Assembly (NCBI RefSeq): GCF_003441615.1
Contig: NZ_CP031842.1
Coordinates: forward strand, 2,860,001-2,924,000
From: Dechloromonas sp. HYN0024
GTDB taxonomy: Bacteria; Pseudomonadota; Gammaproteobacteria; Burkholderiales; Rhodocyclaceae
Length of the DNA stretch: 64,000 bases
Direction of reading: 5' to 3'
The position numbers and the translations under genes were made by a program. The notes below the pieces were generated by a model that was given only the letters and a program-made list of their open reading frames with translations, was not told the DNA's origin and searched no databases. This document shows, one piece after another, positions 20,009-27,263 of this stretch (the first letter of the stretch is position 1; each line of letters begins with the position of its first letter).

Positions 20009-21207
20009 GCCTGGGCTTTGACCGCGAGTGGAAACTGGATGAACTGCTCGACGCCACCAGCCAAGAAAAAATCGGCCCGGCGCTCAGGGCGTTGCTCGGC
20101 GGCGATTTCGCCCTGACCGATGAGGCCGGCAAGCCGCTCTGGGGGGAGCCTTCGCCCGAGGCCCGCCGGGAACCGCTGATCCTCGAACTCGAAGCGGTCG
20201 GCTACTTGCTCAGCTGCACCGCCCCCGCCGCCGCACTGACGGCCGCCCGCAATCTGCTCCTGACCCTGCTGCGCGCCCAGATCCGTTTCAAGATGGCATC
20301 GACCCTGCACCTCGAAGCCGTGGCCGAGGATTTCGAGTCGCTCAAGCGCGAACATGCCCGCCTCAGCGAATCCGAAGCCCGCTACAAGACCCTCTCGGCC
20401 GAACTCGAAAGCCGCGTCAAGAAGCAGGTCAGCCAGCTGGAAGAACGCCAGCAGATGCTCTACGAGGCAGAGAAACTTGCCTCGGTCGGCCAACTGGCGG
20501 CCGGCATGGCCCACGAAATCAACAATCCGCTCGGCTTTGTGCGCAGCAACCTGAGCACCTTCGAGAAATATCTCGGCAAGTTTGCCGATCTGAAAGCCGC
20601 TTCCGGCCCGGCGGCCGAAAGCTGGCAGGCCCTTGATCTCGATTTCATTCTCGAAGACAGCATCGACCTGCTGCACGACAGCGCCAAGGGGATGGAGCGC
20701 ATTGCCCGCATCGTCGCCGACCTCAAGGCCTTTTCCAATATTGACCGAGCCGCCGAAGAATATACCGACCTCAACAATTGCCTGCACGAAGCCGTCCACA
20801 TGCTGGAAACACAGACGCCGGCCGGCATTGGCTTCCATTTCGATCTGCTGCCCCTGCCCAGCATCGTCTGCCTGCCGGGGCATATCAACCAGCTGTTTTT
20901 CAACATCCTGCGCAATGGCGTACTGGCCATCAAGGATGCCGGACGCCCGGGCGAAGTCAGGATTGCCTCGGAGGCCGACGACGAAGGCATCCACATCCGC
21001 ATTCACGACAACGGTATCGGCATGAACAAGGAGCAGATCGAACACGCCTTCGAACCGTTCTATACGACACGACCGGTCGGGGCCGGTGTCGGACTCGGGC
21101 TGGCCACGGCACGCAACGTCGTGCAGGCCCACAGCGGCCGCATCAGCCTCGACAGCCAGCCGGATGTCGGCACCACCGTAACCCTGTTTTTCCCGACCCC
21201 GCCATGA
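20005..21207 (+). CDS. Soluble sensor histidine kinase with uncharacterised N-terminal domain
   Basis: 400 residues. The N-terminal ~110 residues (FALTDEAGKPLWGEPS, PLILELEAVGYLLS, ALTAARNLLLTLLRAQIRFK) form a domain I do not recognise, perhaps a GAF/PAS-like sensor. A coiled coil (about 110-155) leads into the H-box EKLASVGQLAAGMAHEINNP. ATP-lid motifs are DNGIGMNKEQIEHAFEPFY and GAGVGLGLATARNVV. No membrane helix. It overlaps the GTPase gene upstream and the REC-ATPase gene downstream, each by 4 bp, so it is the best cis candidate to phosphorylate the REC domain of the ATPase fusion. Confidence 0.9.
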   Translation: MSLGFDREWKLDELLDATSQEKIGPALRALLGGDFALTDEAGKPLWGEPSPEARREPLILELEAVGYLLSCTAPAAALTAARNLLLTLLRAQIRFKMASTLHLEAVAEDFESLKREHARLSESEARYKTLSAELESRVKKQVSQLEERQQMLYEAEKLASVGQLAAGMAHEINNPLGFVRSNLSTFEKYLGKFADLKAASGPAAESWQALDLDFILEDSIDLLHDSAKGMERIARIVADLKAFSNIDRAAEEYTDLNNCLHEAVHMLETQTPAGIGFHFDLLPLPSIVCLPGHINQLFFNILRNGVLAIKDAGRPGEVRIASEADDEGIHIRIHDNGIGMNKEQIEHAFEPFYTTRPVGAGVGLGLATARNVVQAHSGRISLDSQPDVGTTVTLFFPTPP

Positions 21208-23444
21208 CCGATTATTCGTCGCTATTTACCGGCAAGACCGCCGCCCCGCAGGCACCGGCCACCCACCTGACGCCGCCGCGCTACCGTCTGCTCTTTGTCG
21301 ATGATGAACCGGGCATCGTCAAGGCGCTCAGCCGGGTCTTCCATCAGGAAAACTATGAGGTCCTCACTGCCTGGAGTGCCAAGGAGGGTCTGGAGAAGTT
21401 CGCCACGGGAACGATCCATCTGGTGATCAGCGATTTCATGATGCCCGGCATGAACGGCGCGCAGTTTTTGCAGGAAGTCAAAAAGCAGTCGCCGGACACC
21501 ATCCGCATCATGCTCACCGGCCATGCCAATACCGATGCCGTCATGGGCGCCATCAACGAAGGTGCCGTCTACAAATTTATCCTCAAACCGTGGAACGATG
21601 ACGACCTGCGCGTCACCGTCGCCCTGGCCCTTGAGCAGTTCGACCTGATCACCCGCAACCGTAGCCTGAAGGCAGAGAACGAGCTGAAGTCGAAGGAAAT
21701 CTCTGCCCTGTCGCGGCTCGCCGCGACACACCACAGCCGGCTCGGCATCATGCTGCACAAGAAAAAGCTGCTCACCGATGCCCAGTTGCAGGAACTGACC
21801 ATGCTCCAGGAACGGCGCAAGGAGCCGCTGATCACCATACTGCTGGAAAAGGAATGGGTGGCGGAGCGCCGTATCCGCGATCTGCTCAAGATCGACATGA
21901 TGATCGAGGAAGTCCAGCTCTCGGAATTCAGCGTCGATTCGGCCCTGACTGATCTGATTCCGCGCAGTTTCTGCATGCGCCAGGCGGTGGTCCCGCTCAA
22001 GCTGGAAGGCCGCCGACTGCTGCTGGCTATGGCCGACCCGCTCGATGAAGGCCTGATCGATGAAGTCCGCTTCACCGCCGGTCTCGACATCAACGCGGTA
22101 ACCGCCGACATCGCAGCGATCCGCAAGAAAGTCGACGAGATTTACGGTGGTGGCGAAGTCGACTTCAAGGAGCTGGAAACCCTGGTCAGCTCGCCTGACC
22201 CCTACGAAGGCATCGAGATCGTCATCGAGGAGGAAGATGCCGCCAAGCTCGAAGACCTGCTCCGCGACACCGAGACACCGCCGGCCATCCGTCTGGCCAA
22301 CGCCATCATTCTCGAAGCAATCCGCCTCGGTGCTTCCGACATCCACATACAGCCCCGCACCAAGAGCGTTATCGTGCGCTATCGTATCGACGGCGTGCTC
22401 TCCGACAAGATTCATATCCCACACCATCTGCATCAGTCGCTGGTGTCGCGCCTGAAGATCATGTCGGAGCTTGACATCTCCGAGCGCCGTCGCCCGCAGG
22501 ATGGCCGCATCACCGTCAAGACGCCGATGCGCATGGTCGACCTGCGGATTTCCACCCTGCCGACGATCAATGGCGAAAAAGTCGTCATGCGCATCCTCGA
22601 CCGCAATTCGACAGTGCACACCATCGAGAAACTCGGCTTCTCGAGCAACGACTTGCTGCGCGTCACCGACATGGTCGCCAAGCCCCAAGGCATCATCCTC
22701 GCTACCGGCCCGACCGGCAGCGGCAAGACGACAACACTCTATTCGCTGCTCCAGCACGACGCCACCCCGGACAAGAACTACGTCACCATCGAAGACCCGG
22801 TCGAGTACTACCTCGACATGGCCGGCCAGGTGCTCATCCGGGAAAAGATCGGCCTGACCTTCCCCGCCGTCCTGCGCGCCCTGCTCCGCCAGGATCCGGA
22901 CGTCATCCTGCTCGGCGAAATCCGCGACTTCGACACGGCCGAAGTCGCTTTTCACGCCGCCCTGACCGGCCACCTGGTCTATTCGACGCTGCATACCAAC
23001 TCGGCCGTCGCGACCATTGCCCGCCTCTTCGATCTTGGCCTCAAGCCCTATGTCGTCGCTACCGCGCTGGAAGGCATCATCGCCCAGCGCCTGGTACGCA
23101 ACGTATGCCCAGCCTGCAGCCAGCCCGCGAAGCCGGACCCTGCCATACTGAATCGACTGGGCAGCGCTTTCGCTGAAGTTAAAGAAATCCGGCGCGGGGA
23201 AGGCTGCAATGCCTGCCATGGGAGCGGCTACAAGGGACGCGTCGGCATTTACGAAATCCTGACCCTTGATGATGCACTGCGCGACTGCATTGGCAGTGGC
23301 GCCAGCGTTCTTGAAATCAGCCGTCAAGCCAGGGGGCGGGGACTGCGTAACATTGTCCATCACGCCGTTGAACGGGTACAGGCTGGCGCAACTACCCCGG
23401 ATGAAATTCTTCGGGTTCTCGGTCCGATGACAGGAGAATATTGA
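21204..23444 (+). CDS. REC-MshEN-GspE/PilB-type ATPase fusion
   Basis: 746 residues from ATG 21204, overlapping the kinase stop by 4 bp; longer in-frame starts lie inside the kinase gene. The receiver (about 30-145) has LLFVDDEPGIVKALSRVF, LVISDFMMPGMNG and FILKPWNDDDL. A helical linker follows, then an MshEN-like domain (about 175-320) with RLGIMLHKKKLLTDAQLQEL, resembling the c-di-GMP-binding motif of MshE/PilB-type ATPases. The hexameric secretion ATPase domain (about 360-746) has Walker A GPTGSGKTTTLYSLL, Walker B VILLGEIRDFDTAEVAFHAA and a CxxC pair (CPACSQ; CNACHGSGYKGRVGIYEIL). It should power pilus or pseudopilus assembly under phosphorylation control. No other assembly genes are adjacent. 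Confidence 0.92.
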   Translation: MTDYSSLFTGKTAAPQAPATHLTPPRYRLLFVDDEPGIVKALSRVFHQENYEVLTAWSAKEGLEKFATGTIHLVISDFMMPGMNGAQFLQEVKKQSPDTIRIMLTGHANTDAVMGAINEGAVYKFILKPWNDDDLRVTVALALEQFDLITRNRSLKAENELKSKEISALSRLAATHHSRLGIMLHKKKLLTDAQLQELTMLQERRKEPLITILLEKEWVAERRIRDLLKIDMMIEEVQLSEFSVDSALTDLIPRSFCMRQAVVPLKLEGRRLLLAMADPLDEGLIDEVRFTAGLDINAVTADIAAIRKKVDEIYGGGEVDFKELETLVSSPDPYEGIEIVIEEEDAAKLEDLLRDTETPPAIRLANAIILEAIRLGASDIHIQPRTKSVIVRYRIDGVLSDKIHIPHHLHQSLVSRLKIMSELDISERRRPQDGRITVKTPMRMVDLRISTLPTINGEKVVMRILDRNSTVHTIEKLGFSSNDLLRVTDMVAKPQGIILATGPTGSGKTTTLYSLLQHDATPDKNYVTIEDPVEYYLDMAGQVLIREKIGLTFPAVLRALLRQDPDVILLGEIRDFDTAEVAFHAALTGHLVYSTLHTNSAVATIARLFDLGLKPYVVATALEGIIAQRLVRNVCPACSQPAKPDPAILNRLGSAFAEVKEIRRGEGCNACHGSGYKGRVGIYEILTLDDALRDCIGSGASVLEISRQARGRGLRNIVHHAVERVQAGATTPDEILRVLGPMTGEY

Positions 23445-23445
23445 T

Positions 23446-24882
23446 ATGGATGCATTTGTTTGGGACACCCGGTTCGAAACCGGCATTCCTCTCGTCGACA
23501 CACAGCACAAGCATTTAGTCGAAGCGGTCAATATGCTGGGTAGCGAACTGCTTCTCGGCGATGTATCCGAAGAACGGTTGCAGGAACTCTTCCGTAGCCT
23601 TGCGGAGTATGCCCGGCACCATTTCTCCGACGAAGAAAAAATGATGGGCGAATTGGCCGTCGATCCACGCCACCGCGACGAGCATATAAGCCACCATCGG
23701 CAGTTTGTCGAACAACTGGTCAGCCTCTGGAAATCCCGCGCTGCCATCGACAAGCCCGCAGAGGCGGTGCACGGCTTTCTTGCAGCCTGGCTGACCGTAC
23801 ATATTCTCGGCGAAGACCAGGCGATGGCTCGCCAAATGAGCAGCCTGCAAAATGGTCTGACTGCCAGCGCCGCCTTCGAGGCCGAGAAAAAGGCAGAAGA
23901 TCCGGGAACAGCCATTCTTCTCGGCGCGCTTTCACGGCTCTATGCGCTACTTTCCGACCAAAACCGAACGCTGGGAAAAATAAACGAAAGCCTTGAAGAA
24001 CGGGTCCAGGATCGTACCGCCGCACTGGCCAGCGCCAACATTCAGTTAGCCAACGAACAAAAGGAACTGAAGGAACTGCTGCACAAGGTCGAACAAGCTC
24101 AACAACAACTTCTGCAATCCGAAAAAATGGCCGCCATCGGTCAACTGGCAGCCGGCGTCGCCCACGAAATCAACAACCCGGTCGGCTTTGTCAATTCCAA
24201 TCTGGGGACACTCAAGTCTTACGTTTCCCAGTTGCTGGACATCATCAGCGCCTACGAAGGGGGCAACCCGGAGGAAATTTCCGCAGCCCGCAAGAAAGCG
24301 GATATCGAGTTCCTGCGCGAAGACCTGCCCTCACTGGTCACCGAATCGCAGGAAGGTCTTAACCGGGTCACCAAGATCGTCAAGAACCTCAAAGATTTCT
24401 CCCACGTCGACCAGGCCGAAGCGCAGCAATTCGCCGATCTCAACGCGGCGATTGAAAGTACGCTCAATGTGGTCTGGAATGAACTCAAGTACAAGGCGGA
24501 AATCGTCCGCGAGCTGGGCAACATACCCCAGGTCGATTGCATCCCGGCCCAGATCAATCAGGTCATCATGAACCTGCTGGTCAATGCCGCCCAGGCCATT
24601 GAAAAGCAGGGCAAGATTTTCGTTCGTACAGGAAGCGAAAGTGATCAGGTGTGGTTTGAAATCGAGGACACCGGCCAGGGCATGAGTGAAGCCGTGCGCA
24701 ACCGGATATTCGAGCCCTTCTTCACGACCAAACCGGTCGGCAAAGGCACCGGGCTCGGCCTGTCGATCACCTACGACATCATCGTCAAGAAACATGGCGG
24801 CCACATGGATGTCACCAGCACCCTTGGCCAGGGTACCTGCTTCCGGGTCTGGCTGCCGATACAGGGCAAGGCGGCGACGTAG
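23446..24882 (+). CDS. Hemerythrin-domain sensor histidine kinase
   Basis: 478 residues, last gene of the operon, 1 bp after the ATPase gene. The N-terminal bacteriohemerythrin domain (about 1-135) has a complete set of di-iron ligands: H21 (DTQH), H59 and E63 (ARHHFSDEEKMM), H80 and H84 (EHISHHRQF), H119 and D124 (TVHILGEDQ). It should bind O2 or react with NO or redox changes. A coiled coil (about 165-230) joins it to the kinase core with EKMAAIGQLAAGVAHEINNP, MNLLVNAAQAIEKQG, DTGQGM and GKGTGLGLSITYDII. No membrane helices. The core is a close paralogue of the kinase at 16162-17478. Confidence 0.94.
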   Translation: MDAFVWDTRFETGIPLVDTQHKHLVEAVNMLGSELLLGDVSEERLQELFRSLAEYARHHFSDEEKMMGELAVDPRHRDEHISHHRQFVEQLVSLWKSRAAIDKPAEAVHGFLAAWLTVHILGEDQAMARQMSSLQNGLTASAAFEAEKKAEDPGTAILLGALSRLYALLSDQNRTLGKINESLEERVQDRTAALASANIQLANEQKELKELLHKVEQAQQQLLQSEKMAAIGQLAAGVAHEINNPVGFVNSNLGTLKSYVSQLLDIISAYEGGNPEEISAARKKADIEFLREDLPSLVTESQEGLNRVTKIVKNLKDFSHVDQAEAQQFADLNAAIESTLNVVWNELKYKAEIVRELGNIPQVDCIPAQINQVIMNLLVNAAQAIEKQGKIFVRTGSESDQVWFEIEDTGQGMSEAVRNRIFEPFFTTKPVGKGTGLGLSITYDIIVKKHGGHMDVTSTLGQGTCFRVWLPIQGKAAT

Positions 24883-24904
24883 GCCAAACCATACGGACAT
24901 GAAA

Positions 24905-24926
24905 AAGGCCACATGGAGTGGCCTAA
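24905..24926 (-). terminator. Hairpin with T-run on the minus strand
   Basis: GGCCAC-5 nt-GTGGCC, followed on the minus strand by TTTTTC, is a compact intrinsic terminator. It lies just downstream (minus sense) of the tRNA-Arg relic, mirroring the terminator after the intact tRNA-Arg. Confidence 0.6.
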
Positions 24927-24938
24927 GTCATTGAATAT

Positions 24939-24975
24939 TGGCGCGCCCGAGACCCTTCGGAGGAAACTCCATCCA
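24939..24975 (-). pseudogene. tRNA-Arg relic (deleted copy of the tRNA at 26496-26572)
   Basis: Read on the minus strand, this segment matches pieces of the intact tRNA-Arg(CCG). TGGATGGAGT corresponds to the D-arm end (TGGATAGAGT), CCTCCGAAGG is the anticodon loop region, and GTCTCGGGCGCGCCA equals the 3' acceptor arm with CCA. The 5' acceptor strand and the variable/T arm are missing, so it cannot fold as a tRNA. The flank TTGAAT also matches the sequence after the intact gene. Confidence 0.65.
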
Positions 24976-25029
24976 TGAACGTATAGTACGTTTACAATAT
25001 GAATAATTTGGTTGAAAATGGCGTAAATA

Positions 25030-25057
25030 GGGCGTGTCCGGAATTTTGTGTAAACGG
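25030..25057 (+). repeat. Left inverted repeat of the IS256-family element
   Basis: Starts GGGCGTGTCC and ends TTTTGTGTAAACGG; it pairs with 26331-26358 at 23 of 28 positions. Confidence 0.8.
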
Positions 25058-25065
25058 GGTTTGAG

Positions 25066-26295
25066 TTAAACGTTATTCATCCGGTCTTCGAACTGGATAG
25101 TAAATCGGGTCAGTGCTGCTTTCCAATCGCGAATGGGCATGGTCCATTTCTGGCTGATGTTGCGGAGTGCCAGATAGAAGAGTTTCATCAGCGCCTCATC
25201 GCTCGGAAAGGAGCCCCGGTTCTTGGTGATTTTCCGCAGGCTCATGTTCACTGATTCAATCGCATTGGTCGTGTAGATGACTTTCCGGATCTCCGGCGGG
25301 TAGTCAAAGAACGGCGTTATGCGCGGCCAGTTCCGGCGCCAGGACTGGCTGATGGGCAGGTAGGCATCGTCCCATTTGCCCTCAAACTCTCCGAGCATCT
25401 GTTCTGCTTCGTCGGCGGTGGCACAGCTGTATATCCGTTTGAGGTCAGCAGCAACATCTTTACGCATCTTCCAGGAAACGTAGTTCAGGCTGTGCCGGAC
25501 CATATGGACGATGCACAGTTGAACGGCTGCATGGGGATAGACGGCCTCGATGGCTTCCGGAAAGCCCTTCAACCCATCGACGCAGGCAATGAAGATATCC
25601 TGGACGCCACGATTCTTGAGTTCGGTGACCACCTGCAGCCAGAACTTGGCGCCTTCCGTCTGGGCGATCCACAGACCGAGAACTTCCTTCTCGCCCGCCA
25701 TGTTGAGTCCGATGGCCAGATACACGGCTTTGACGCGCACACTGCCATCCCTGACTTTGACGTGAATGCAGTCCAGATAGACGATCGGGTACAGCGCATC
25801 CAGTGGTCGTGATTGCCAGGCCTTAGCCTCTTCAATGACCGCATCGGTGACTGACGAAATCAGGGTGGGCGACACCTCCGTGCCGTACATCTCTTCCAGA
25901 TGCGACTGGATTTCACGGACCGTCATGCCACGGGCGTATAGCGACAGAATCTTGTCGTCAAAGCCTGTCCAGCGGGTCTGGTGCTTTGGGATTAGCTGCG
26001 GCTCGAAAGTGCCTTGGCGGTCGCGGGGAACCTCTATCGGCAATGCCCCGAACTCCCCTTTCAGCGTCTTCTTACTCTTGCCATTACGGGTATTGCCGGC
26101 GGTGTTCTCCACCGGCTCATTCTTGCCGTGGCCGAGATGATCAGCCATCTCAACTTCCAGCGCCTTCTCAACCAGCAGCTTGGTGAGTTGCTTGAGCAAC
26201 CCATTCTCACCAATCAGGTCTTCCGGCTTCCGGTAATCAGCCAACAGGCTATCCAGCAACTCTTTGGGTACTGCTTTCTTTCCTACGGTCATCAT
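25066..26295 (-). CDS. IS256-family transposase
   Basis: 409 residues from ATG 26295, with AGGAG 8 nt upstream; a TTG at 26307 is in frame but less likely. This is a MULE-type DDE transposase: YLDCIHVKVRDGSV carries the first Asp, ACVDGLKGFPEAIEAVYP the second Asp, and YTTNAIESVNMSLRKITKNR the Glu. LCIVHMVRHSLNYVSWK is the characteristic CxxH segment. The frame is intact and full length for the family, so the element may be active. Confidence 0.95.
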   Translation of the reverse strand: MMTVGKKAVPKELLDSLLADYRKPEDLIGENGLLKQLTKLLVEKALEVEMADHLGHGKNEPVENTAGNTRNGKSKKTLKGEFGALPIEVPRDRQGTFEPQLIPKHQTRWTGFDDKILSLYARGMTVREIQSHLEEMYGTEVSPTLISSVTDAVIEEAKAWQSRPLDALYPIVYLDCIHVKVRDGSVRVKAVYLAIGLNMAGEKEVLGLWIAQTEGAKFWLQVVTELKNRGVQDIFIACVDGLKGFPEAIEAVYPHAAVQLCIVHMVRHSLNYVSWKMRKDVAADLKRIYSCATADEAEQMLGEFEGKWDDAYLPISQSWRRNWPRITPFFDYPPEIRKVIYTTNAIESVNMSLRKITKNRGSFPSDEALMKLFYLALRNISQKWTMPIRDWKAALTRFTIQFEDRMNNV

Positions 26296-26330
26296 CGCTC
26301 CTGGCAATGTGGCAGTTTCCTGCCGGGTGA

Positions 26331-26358
26331 CCGTTTACACAAAAATTCTTACACGCTC
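26331..26358 (-). repeat. Right inverted repeat of the IS256-family element
   Basis: Reverse complement begins GAGCGTGTAAG and ends TTTTGTGTAAACGG, matching the left end with five mismatches. Confidence 0.8.
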
Positions 26359-26449
26359 ACAGCAGGCAGTAGTCGTTTTTCGAGATTCCCGAAACGTTCA
26401 TTGCGAACGTAGTCACATACTGGTCTCAGATTAGTCACAGTATGGTCAC

Positions 26450-26490
26450 AAAATGAAAACGGGCTAGGTAACAATCACCTAACCCGTTGA
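26450..26490 (-). terminator. Intrinsic terminator after tRNA-Arg
   Basis: An 11-bp stem with one mismatch (ACGGG.TAGGT pairing with ACCTA.CCCGT), followed on the minus strand by TTTTCATTTTG, lies just past the CCA end of the tRNA. Confidence 0.75.
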
Positions 26491-26495
26491 ATTCA

Positions 26496-26572
26496 TGGCG
26501 CGCCCGAGACGATTCGAACGTCCGACCCCTGCCTTCGGAGGGCAGTACTCTATCCAGCTGAGCTACGGGCGC
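26496..26572 (-). tRNA. tRNA-Arg (anticodon CCG)
   Basis: 77 nt on the minus strand. The acceptor stem GCGCCCG pairs with CGGGCGC, with discriminator G and encoded CCA. The D arm contains AGCTCAGCTGGATAGAGT. The anticodon stem CTGCC/GGCAG encloses the loop CTCCGAA, giving anticodon CCG (reads CGG). The T loop is GTTCGAATC. Confidence 0.95.
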
Positions 26573-26699
26573 CTGGGAGGGGCGTATTCTACCCTTCACA
26601 GCCGCCTCGCGTCCATGTCGGAAATATATTGAGGTAACGGCGCAATGCGCCATAACGCACGCCCGGCAGAAGACCCCGTCGCCAGCGATGGCTGGCCAA

Positions 26700-27200
26700 T
26701 CAATCGAAATAGGTTCGCGCCGTTTCAAAGCGCCGGGCGAAATAGCTGTCGCTCAGCCGGTCGATGCGTACCTTGCCGTTGGTCGACGGCGCATGAATGA
26801 AGCGGGCATCGCCGATATAGATGCCGACATGCGACAGCGGACGATTCAGGGTATTGAAGAAGACCAGGTCGCCCGGCCGCAGTTCGCCCCGCGCAATCGG
26901 TCGGCCATTGCGGGCGATGTCGGCGGCGCTGCCCTGCACCTTGAGCCCGGCCGCCCGGTCGTAGATATAGCTGACCATGCCGCTGCAATCCAGCCCGGCT
27001 TCGGGATTGCGGCCGCCAAAGCGATAGTCGGTATCGATCAGGCCCAAGGCGTAGAAAACGACTTCATGGCCCTTTCCACTGACCGGCAGCGAGGCTTGCG
27101 TTATAGTTTCCGGCGTGTCGCCTGAACGCGGCGAGGGGCCGCTACAGGCGGCCAGGAACAAAGCGGACAGCAATATCGGGATGAGGGCGGAAAGGCGCAT
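26700..27200 (-). CDS. NlpC/P60-family lipoprotein (cell-wall peptidase)
   Basis: 166 residues from ATG 27200, which places a lipoprotein signal at the N-terminus (LSALIPILLSALFLAAC, lipidated Cys). The NlpC/P60 papain-like domain has the catalytic Cys in GLDCSGMVSYIYDRA, the His in SHVGIYIGDARFIHAPS, and the segment LRPGDLVFFNT. It is expected to cleave gamma-D-Glu-diaminopimelate bonds in peptidoglycan from the periplasmic face. Divergent from the aldehyde dehydrogenase gene. Confidence 0.92.
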   Translation of the reverse strand: MRLSALIPILLSALFLAACSGPSPRSGDTPETITQASLPVSGKGHEVVFYALGLIDTDYRFGGRNPEAGLDCSGMVSYIYDRAAGLKVQGSAADIARNGRPIARGELRPGDLVFFNTLNRPLSHVGIYIGDARFIHAPSTNGKVRIDRLSDSYFARRFETARTYFD

Positions 27201-27263
27201 CAAGTCAGGGTGCTTTCTTCGAATAATCTTCAACTTACCGTTTCTACAGGAATTTTCAAGGCC

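Larger units (their letters stand above)
25030..26358. mobile_element. IS256-family insertion sequence
   Basis: About 1.33 kb element bounded by 28-bp imperfect inverted repeats (23/28 matches) at 25030-25057 and 26331-26358; both inner ends read TTTTGTGTAAACGG. It carries one transposase gene on the minus strand. I found no direct target duplication in the flanks, so it may be old or rearranged. It sits between a tRNA-Arg relic and the intact tRNA-Arg. Confidence 0.88.

Noticed and set aside
21222..23915. Minus-strand open frame of about 897 codons opposite the REC-ATPase and hemerythrin kinase genes
   Set aside because: It lies wholly antisense to two genes with clear catalytic motifs, and its translation shows no recognisable family. 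The same reasoning removes the antisense frames at 583-2001, 5941-7587 and 19405-21132.
25013..26370. Target-site duplication flanking the IS256 element
   Set aside because: The 8-9 bases on either side (GCGTAAATA versus ACAGCAGGC) do not match.
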